DNA from: Candidatus Bipolaricaulota bacterium
GTDB lineage: Bacteria; Bipolaricaulota; Bipolaricaulia; Bipolaricaulales; Bipolaricaulaceae
DNA length: 10,863 bases
NCBI GenBank assembly: GCA_015661965.1
Contig: DQVA01000201.1
Coordinates: 1-10,863, forward strand
Reading direction: 5' to 3'
Part shown: piece after piece, positions 6,150 to 10,863 of the stretch
Position numbering within the stretch: position 1 is the stretch's first letter
Layout of the letters: each line of letters starts with the position of its first letter
Program-made: the position numbers and the translations under genes
Notes under the pieces: generated by a model
The model's input: only the letters and a program-made list of their open reading frames with translations
Database searches by the model: none
What the model was told of the DNA's origin: nothing

Positions 6150-7568
6150 ATGGAAAAACGTAAGGTGGGAATTCTCACGTTCTCAGATGGTCGTGAGTCG
6201 GTTCATAGGGAAGTAGAGCAGATCAACAAGGAGTTCCAGAAGCGGCTGGCCGAGGCCCTCCGGGAGACCGGGGAGGTGGAGCCGATGGAGGGCCGGGAGA
6301 TCGTCTGGACCGCCGAGCTCGCCCGCAACGAGGCCCAAAGGCTCGCCGACTCCGGCTGCGAAATGACCATCTTCAACTTCGCCGTGTGGAGCTTCCCCCA
6401 TCTGGCGGCGATCGCATCCCGGTTCGCCCCGGGACCGTTCCTGCTCTTCTCCAACATCAACCCTCGCTACCCCGGCATGGTGGGGATGCTGGCCTCGGCC
6501 GGCGCCCTGGACCAGATCGGGGCCCTGCACGGCCGCCTGTTCGGCGACATCCGCGATGGGGCGGTCTTAAGCAAGGTCCTGGCCTTCATCCGAGCCGCCT
6601 CGGCCATCAACCGCCTCCAGGGCGAGACCTTCGGCCTGTTCGGGGGTCGCCCCATGGGCATGTACACGGCGGTGGCCAACCCCGACCAGTGGATGTCCCT
6701 GTTTGGGGTGGATGTGGAGCACATCGATCAATCCGAGATCGTCCGCCGGGCCGGGGAAGCCCCCGAGGAGGAAGTGGAGGCCGCCTTCTCCTGGCTGTCT
6801 GTGAAAGTGGGAAAGATCCGGTACGATGGGCGACAGCTTACCCCAGAGAAGCTCAAGCTCCAGATCGCAAGCTATATCGCCGTTCGCGAGATGGTAAGGG
6901 AAATGCACCTCGACTTCCTCGGGATCAAGGCCCAGCCCGAGCTCACCGATCACTTCGTGACGATGGACCTGACCGAGGCGTTTCTCAACGACCCCTACGA
7001 CTGGAACGGTCCCAAGGAGCCCAGCGTGGCCGCCACCGAGGCGGACATGGACGGGGCCCTTACCATGGAGATCCTGAAGCACATCACCGGGGCCCCGGTC
7101 CTGTTCGCTGACCTCAGGCACTACGACGAGGAGCTGAGGGCGTTCGACCTTTGTAACTCCGGCACCCATCCCACCTATTTCGCCGGCCGCTCCTACAACC
7201 CGGATGACAACCTTCCCAAGGTGGAGTTCTATCCCCAGGGCTTCTACTTCCCGGCCGGGGGGGCGTCGGTGCGCCACCTCGCCGCCCCGGGGGAGGTCAC
7301 CTTAGCCCGCCTGGCCAGAAGGAACGGGGAGTACTGGCTGGCCATCCTGCCCGGGGAGTTCTTGGAGTTGCCGCCCGAGGAGGCGGAGCGCAAGGCGGAG
7401 GCCACTCAGGTGGAATGGCCGCACGCCTTCACCCGGCTTCGGGTAGGGCCGGAGGAGCTCCTCGCAGAATATGATTCCAACCACATCCATGCCGTGTACG
7501 GCAACTGGGTGGAGGAGCTGGTCTGGGTGGCCAAGATGCTCCGCATCCCCTACCGGGTGTTCTCCTGA
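6150..7568 (+). CDS. L-fucose/L-arabinose isomerase-family protein (short COG2407-type)
   Basis: 472 aa, clearly shorter than E. coli FucI (591 aa) and nearer the short 'L-fucose isomerase and related' branch. Enzymes of this fold convert aldoses to ketoses using a divalent metal, usually Mn2+. Candidate metal ligands in the expected order are Glu297 (AATEADMDGALTM), Asp321 (VLFADLRHYDEE) and a C-terminal His445 or His447 (SNHIHAVYGN). The N-terminal half has FNFAVWSFPH (75-84), which fits the substrate-entry domain, and FGLFGGRPMGMYTA (161-174), which fits the central domain. The start is ATG 6150, with a strong SD AGGAAAGGAG at 6135-6144; an upstream in-frame extension to 5961 would overlap the previous gene and is rejected. 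The aldose is unknown; relatives act on fucose, arabinose or sulfoquinovose. Its last 19 bp overlap the convergent kinase gene. Confidence 0.85.
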   Translation: MEKRKVGILTFSDGRESVHREVEQINKEFQKRLAEALRETGEVEPMEGREIVWTAELARNEAQRLADSGCEMTIFNFAVWSFPHLAAIASRFAPGPFLLFSNINPRYPGMVGMLASAGALDQIGALHGRLFGDIRDGAVLSKVLAFIRAASAINRLQGETFGLFGGRPMGMYTAVANPDQWMSLFGVDVEHIDQSEIVRRAGEAPEEEVEAAFSWLSVKVGKIRYDGRQLTPEKLKLQIASYIAVREMVREMHLDFLGIKAQPELTDHFVTMDLTEAFLNDPYDWNGPKEPSVAATEADMDGALTMEILKHITGAPVLFADLRHYDEELRAFDLCNSGTHPTYFAGRSYNPDDNLPKVEFYPQGFYFPAGGASVRHLAAPGEVTLARLARRNGEYWLAILPGEFLELPPEEAERKAEATQVEWPHAFTRLRVGPEELLAEYDSNHIHAVYGNWVEELVWVAKMLRIPYRVFS

Positions 7569-9100
7569 GCTAGCTCGGCCAGTGCATGGAGCTCGTGCCG
7601 CAAGGCCTCGTACAGCCTGCGGTACAGGGCGTAATACCGATCGTATATGGCCTTGCGCTCGGGATCGGGAACGACAGGATCGGTGTAGCTGACCCAATCC
7701 CTGATCCGCTCGTGGTGGTCCACCAAGCCGGTGGCGAGGCCCACCAACAGGGCGTCCGCAAGCGGCGCCCCGATCCCCTGGGTAGCCAAGGTGCGGATTG
7801 GCCGGCCCAATACCTCCGCCAGGATGGAGAGCCACAGGGGGGACTTGGCTACTCCCCCCACCACCAGCGTCTCCTCCCCGATGGGGAGGCCGATCTCCTC
7901 CCCAGCCTCCACCGCATGGCGCAGGGCGAAGGCGGCCGCCTCGAGCAACGCCCGGAAGAGATGCCCCTTAGTATGGGACAGGGTGAGGCCTACCCAGGCG
8001 CCCCGGGCCTGCGGGTCCCAAAGGGGGGCCCGTTCCCCCATGAAGTAGGGCAGGGCGATGAGGCCCTGACAACCTGGGGGTACTTTCCCCCCCAGCTCGT
8101 CCAAGAGTTGAAACGAATCCTGGCCCAGCTCGCGGGCCTTTTCCACCTCCCACTGAGCGAGCTGGTCCCGGAACCAACGGACCAGCGCCCCGGAGGTGGC
8201 CGACCCCCCCCAGGTGTAGACCTTTTCCTCCGCCTCCACCACGTGGGGCATGGACACGAGCTCCCTGGCGAACCCCTCCCCGGCGTGGACGATCCCCCAG
8301 CAGGTGGAGGTGCCCATCATGGCGACGTTATCCCCGCGGGACAGGGCCCCGGCGGCGAAGGTGGCCATGGGGGCATCCACCCCCCCGGCCAGCACCGGGG
8401 TCCCGGGAACAAGACCGGTGAGCCGCGCCCCCTCAGGGTTGATCTCGCCGATCACCTGCCCGGAGGGAACGATCCTTTCCGGCATGCGTTCCAGCGGGAT
8501 GCCCAAGGCATCGGCCATCTCCTCCGACCAGCAGTGAGCCCGGATATCGTACAGCCCCCCCAGGTTGCCGGCCGAGGAGTGGTCGATGGCGATCTCCCCG
8601 GTGAGGCGGAAGTTGATGTAGCTGTTTGGGGGCAGGAACAGGAAGATCTTGCGCCAGCTGTTGGGCTCCTGGTCCTTGATCCACAGGATCTTGGTGTACC
8701 CGAAGTAGCTGTCCACCCAGTTTCCGGTGACCGTGAACAGACGGTCCAGGTCCACATTCTCCTTGATCCACCGTACTTCTTCCGTGGCCCGGCGGTCCAT
8801 CCAGATGAGGCAGGGCCGGACCGGCTCCATCCGCTCGTCCAGGGGCACCCCGCTCCCCCCGTACAGGCCGCTTATGCACAGCCCGGCCACTTCCCTCGGG
8901 TCGATGTCGGCCAGAAGTCCCCGTATCACTTCACAGGCGGCCTCCAGCCACACCTGCGGCCACTGCTCGGCCCACAAGGGCTGGGGATGGAGCACCCCAT
9001 ATTCCCGCGTTTGAGTCGCCAGGATACCCCCGTCGGCTCCAACCAAGATCCCCTTGGTGGCCTGGGTCCCCACGTCCACGCCCAGCAGGTATTTCGCCAT
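7550..9100 (-). CDS. FGGY-family carbohydrate kinase (xylulokinase-like)
   Basis: 516 aa, standard for FGGY kinases, which phosphorylate ketoses or polyols with ATP in the cytoplasm. The N-terminal ATPase-fold motif is LLGVDVGTQATKG (5-17). LIWMDRRA (98-105) fits the sugar-binding loop. GGVDAPMATFAAG (239-251) carries the probable catalytic base Asp242, followed by the phosphate loop MMGTSTCWG. ALLEAAAFALRHAVE and EETLVVGGVAKSPLW match the C-terminal domain signature. The start ATG (9098-9100 on the + strand) has a GGAGG SD (9107-9111) at 6-nt spacing. An open frame continues upstream to 10162, but that part is antisense to prfA and not coding. The gene runs against the isomerase gene and overlaps it. 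Together they could form an isomerase-kinase pair; xylulose, fuculose, ribulose or another ketose are all possible substrates. Confidence 0.88.
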   Translation of the reverse strand: MAKYLLGVDVGTQATKGILVGADGGILATQTREYGVLHPQPLWAEQWPQVWLEAACEVIRGLLADIDPREVAGLCISGLYGGSGVPLDERMEPVRPCLIWMDRRATEEVRWIKENVDLDRLFTVTGNWVDSYFGYTKILWIKDQEPNSWRKIFLFLPPNSYINFRLTGEIAIDHSSAGNLGGLYDIRAHCWSEEMADALGIPLERMPERIVPSGQVIGEINPEGARLTGLVPGTPVLAGGVDAPMATFAAGALSRGDNVAMMGTSTCWGIVHAGEGFARELVSMPHVVEAEEKVYTWGGSATSGALVRWFRDQLAQWEVEKARELGQDSFQLLDELGGKVPPGCQGLIALPYFMGERAPLWDPQARGAWVGLTLSHTKGHLFRALLEAAAFALRHAVEAGEEIGLPIGEETLVVGGVAKSPLWLSILAEVLGRPIRTLATQGIGAPLADALLVGLATGLVDHHERIRDWVSYTDPVVPDPERKAIYDRYYALYRRLYEALRHELHALAELAQENTR

Positions 9101-9109
9101 TTCGTACCT

Positions 9110-9139
9110 CCGTTCGGGAAATGTAGCCCTAACGAACGG
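9110..9139. promoter_or_regulatory. Inverted repeat, candidate operator of the kinase gene
   Basis: CCGTTCG (9110-9116) and CGAACGG (9133-9139) are perfect 7-bp inverted arms separated by 16 nt, giving half-site centres 23 bp apart, about two helical turns. An inner GGG/CCC pair (9116-9118 and 9127-9129) could extend it as an RNA hairpin in the kinase leader. The left arm overlaps the SD of the kinase gene by two bases, and the candidate -10 box lies between the arms. The sequence differs from the palindrome at 28-47, so a different regulator would be involved if it is an operator. Confidence 0.4.
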
Positions 9140-9149
9140 GTTCTGCCAC
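9120..9149 (-). promoter_or_regulatory. Candidate promoter of the FGGY kinase gene
   Basis: Read on the minus strand, GTGGCA (complement of 9144-9149) is followed after 18 bp by TACATT (complement of 9120-9125), each matching 4 of 6 bases of the sigma-70 consensus. Initiation would fall about 10 nt upstream of the kinase start codon region. The -10 box sits between the arms of the inverted repeat at 9110-9139, consistent with repressor control. The promoter match alone is weak. Confidence 0.3.
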
Positions 9150-9190
9150 AGGACTTGCGGGGAGGGGGAGGGGTGGCGTAGCTTTAGGGC

Positions 9191-10279
9191 ATGGCCAGTC
9201 AGGTGGAAAAGCTCTTGGAGCTCATCTCCGAGGCCCGGGAGGAGTTCCGGGCCCTGGAGGAGGAGCTGGGCACCCCTGGCGCCCACGAGCGGCCCGACTT
9301 CGCGGAGCTCTCCCGTCGCTACGCCCAGCTCAGGGAGCTGTTGGATAAAGGAGACAGGCTGAACGCCCTGCTTTCGGAGATCGCCGAGGAGGAGGAGCTG
9401 CTGGAGCTGGAGGAGAACGACGGGCTGAAGGAGGAACTGCGACGGGCCATCGAGGAGGATCGCCGGGCGTTGGAGGCCCTGATCGGGGAGATCCGGGGGC
9501 TGCTTTTCCCAGAGCGGCCGGAGGATCGGCGGAACGCGATTCTCGAGATCCGGGCCGGGGCCGGAGGGGAGGAGTCGGCCCTGTTCGCCGCGGACTTGTT
9601 CCGCATGTACTCCCGCTACGCCGAGCGAAAGGGCTGGAAGGTGCGGGTGCTTGACTCCCACCCCACCCCCTTGGGCGGCTACAAGCAGATCGTGTTCGCG
9701 GTGGAGGGGAAAGGGGCCTATGGGCGGTTGCGCTACGAGTCGGGGGTACATCGGGTTCAGCGGGTGCCGGTGACCGAATCCGGCGGGCGCATCCATACCT
9801 CCACCGCCACCGTGGCGGTGCTGCCGGAGGCGGAGGACGTGGAAGTGGAAATAAATCCCGATGACCTCAAGATCGAGACTTACTGCGCGAGTGGCCCGGG
9901 CGGTCAGCACATGCAGAAGAACGAAACTGCCGTTCGGATCACCCACATCCCCACCGGGCTGGTGGTGGCCTGCCAGGACGAGCGATCCCAGCACCGTAAC
10001 CGGGAACAGGCGCTGCGGATCTTGCGAGCCAAGCTCCGGGACATCGAGGAACGGAAGCGGGAGGCGGAGCTCCGTGAGACCCGGCGCCGCCAGATCGGCA
10101 CCGGCGACCGCTCGGAGAAGATCCGCACCTACAATTTCCCCCAATCTCGGGTCACTGACCACCGGATCGGGCTCACCATCTACCGGCTGGAGGACGTGTT
10201 GGACGGCGATCTGGATCTGGTGATCGATCCCCTGCTGGAGGAGGAGCTGGCCCGGGCCCTTGAGACCGCCTCCGGTTGA
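9191..10279 (+). CDS. prfA: Peptide chain release factor 1 (RF1)
   Basis: 362 aa, normal RF1 length. RF1 recognises UAA and UAG in the ribosomal A site and triggers peptidyl-tRNA hydrolysis. The stop-codon-reading tripeptide is PVT (193-195, in VQRVPVTESGGRIHTS); this separates RF1 from RF2, which has SPF. The catalytic GGQ is at 237-239 (ASGPGGQHMQKNETAVR), and IRTYNFPQSRVTDHR follows near the C-terminus. The charged first 100 residues form the coiled-coil domain 1. In most bacteria prfA is followed by prmC, which methylates the GGQ glutamine; here a tRNA gene follows instead. No well-spaced SD precedes the ATG: AGGG (9186-9189) is only 1 nt away and the purine tract at 9159-9173 is too far. 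A leaderless or short-leader start is possible. Confidence 0.97.
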   Translation: MASQVEKLLELISEAREEFRALEEELGTPGAHERPDFAELSRRYAQLRELLDKGDRLNALLSEIAEEEELLELEENDGLKEELRRAIEEDRRALEALIGEIRGLLFPERPEDRRNAILEIRAGAGGEESALFAADLFRMYSRYAERKGWKVRVLDSHPTPLGGYKQIVFAVEGKGAYGRLRYESGVHRVQRVPVTESGGRIHTSTATVAVLPEAEDVEVEINPDDLKIETYCASGPGGQHMQKNETAVRITHIPTGLVVACQDERSQHRNREQALRILRAKLRDIEERKREAELRETRRRQIGTGDRSEKIRTYNFPQSRVTDHRIGLTIYRLEDVLDGDLDLVIDPLLEEELARALETASG

Positions 10280-10304
10280 GCCGGGGCCGGAGCGCGGCTA
10301 TATT
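10276..10304 (+). promoter_or_regulatory. Promoter of the tRNA-Ile gene
   Basis: TTGAGC (10276-10281, 4 of 6) is followed after exactly 17 bp by TATATT (10299-10304, 5 of 6). The predicted start point falls at about 10311, a few bases before the mature tRNA 5' end at 10315. The -35 box contains the TGA stop codon of prfA (10277-10279), so the tRNA promoter is partly inside the prfA gene. The A/T-rich -10 box stands out against the GC-rich surroundings. Confidence 0.6.
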
Positions 10305-10314
10305 CAGGTAACGT

Positions 10315-10391
<77 letters not shown>

Positions 10392-10609
10392 GGTATTCCC
10401 CCTTACGCTTGTGGCTGAAAGCGGATGGCATCCCCGGCCTCGGTGAATTCCACAGATAGCAGTCGCCCTATCCCTCACCTCGTCCCAGAAGGGCTTGGCC
10501 GGGGCCACGGCGGGCAAGTGGCCCCCCGGGCAGGGCGGCGTGGGCCTGGTCCTCATCCTGCGGACTTGCTGTCGGTAATCCCCTGTTGTGAACCAAAGGG
10601 GGTAAGGGG
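10392..10609. other. Intergenic stretch without a recognisable gene
   Basis: About 218 bp separate the tRNA from the next coding frame. All frames are short, and none of their translations resembles a known protein; the ones running back into the tRNA are classic tRNA-antisense artefacts. It contains a perfect 8-bp inverted repeat, GGGGCCAC (10501-10508) and GTGGCCCC (10518-10525), with a 9-nt loop. No T tract follows, so it is not a standard terminator. A weaker pairing, CCCCT (10580-10584) with AGGGG (10597-10601), could mask the purine-rich SD-like tract ahead of the next gene. No convincing terminator for the tRNA is visible. Confidence 0.45.
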
Positions 10610-10624
10610 ACGAGCGCCGGAAAG

Positions 10625-10863
10625 GTGCTGCTACTGGTCCTCGGAGCCGTTTTCGTGCTGGCCGCGGCCGGCTTGCTCGTCGGCGGGGGAACCCTGATTT
10701 GGGTCGAGAACGTCATCAAACACAGCGAGGGTTTTTACACCACAAGGCCCGTTCGGCTGTCCCGGGATTCTTACGCGATCGTCAGCAAGCCGATGGAGAT
10801 CGAGCTGGGACCGATAAGGCTCTCCGATTCGAGTAGGTGGGGCGCCATTAAGGTAGAGGCGAC
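10625..10863 (+). CDS. Membrane-anchored protein of unknown function, 5' part only
   Basis: An open frame runs from after the stop at 10589-10591 to the end of the window, and the gene is cut off by the window edge. It encodes one strong hydrophobic segment (VLLLVLGAVFVLAAAGLLVGGGTLIW), then a soluble part with GFYTTRPVRLSRDSYAIVSKPMEIELG. This layout, one N-terminal membrane helix followed by a G-[YF]-x-T-T ... L-x-x-D-[SG]-Y-A-[IL] pattern, recalls uncharacterised envelope proteins that I remember from several phyla, but I cannot assign a family. The start is uncertain. GTG 10625 is the only ordinary start codon in frame, with no good SD. ACG 10610 would add TSAGK and sits 7 nt after AGGGGG (10597-10602), a much better SD position. 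Confidence 0.6.
   Translation, partial: MLLLVLGAVFVLAAAGLLVGGGTLIWVENVIKHSEGFYTTRPVRLSRDSYAIVSKPMEIELGPIRLSDSSRWGAIKVEA

Noticed and set aside
9101..10162. Upstream extension of the kinase open frame on the minus strand (870 codons in all)
   Set aside because: The extra part is antisense to prfA. The kinase has a normal N-terminal motif and a GGAGG SD at the start at 9100.

Overview
The window is GC-rich bacterial chromosome, roughly two thirds G+C by eye. It carries a carbohydrate uptake and catabolism locus followed by housekeeping genes. The phylum cannot be fixed from sequence alone. The solute-binding protein has a Sec signal peptide without a lipobox cysteine, which suggests a diderm. 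Weak or absent Shine-Dalgarno (SD) sites before some genes, short overlaps and a G/C-biased third position fit a deep-branching, perhaps thermophilic lineage such as Bipolaricaulota or a Thermus-like group. That placement is a low-confidence guess.

Region 1 (1-7568, + strand) is a probable operon. A 20-bp perfect palindrome at 28-47, flanked by two degenerate copies at 13-bp spacing, precedes a LacI-family repressor gene (60-1055). Next come a DHDPS/NAL-family lyase or aldolase (1052-1969), a CUT1 sugar-binding protein (2044-3303), two ABC permeases (3350-4252 and 4249-5082), an intracellular Asp-box (BNR) beta-propeller protein (5089-6126) and a short FucI/AraA-type isomerase (6150-7568). 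A strong terminator-like hairpin (3313-3344) lies between the binding-protein and permease genes, where it would allow binding protein to be made in excess. No transporter ATPase gene is present, so a shared ATPase encoded elsewhere is inferred.

Region 2 (7550-9100, - strand) is an FGGY-family sugar kinase gene. It converges on the isomerase gene and overlaps its 3' end by 19 bp. Its short upstream region (9101-9190) contains an inverted repeat straddling a candidate -10 box, so it may have its own control.

Region 3 (9191-10863, + strand) holds prfA (release factor RF1), a tRNA-Ile(GAU) gene with encoded CCA and a promoter whose -35 box overlaps the prfA stop codon, about 200 bp with no recognisable gene, and the start of a membrane-anchored protein that runs off the window.

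Working model (inference): a glycoside or sugar is imported by the CUT1 transporter. It may be trimmed in the cytoplasm by the Asp-box protein. The released aldose is isomerised by the FucI-like enzyme and phosphorylated by the FGGY kinase. The DHDPS/NAL-type lyase would act on a 2-keto acid intermediate or on a second branch. The set matches no complete textbook pathway: no class II aldolase, sugar-acid dehydratase, NanE or NanK is visible. The substrate is therefore unknown and the locus is a candidate for an undescribed sugar-degradation route.
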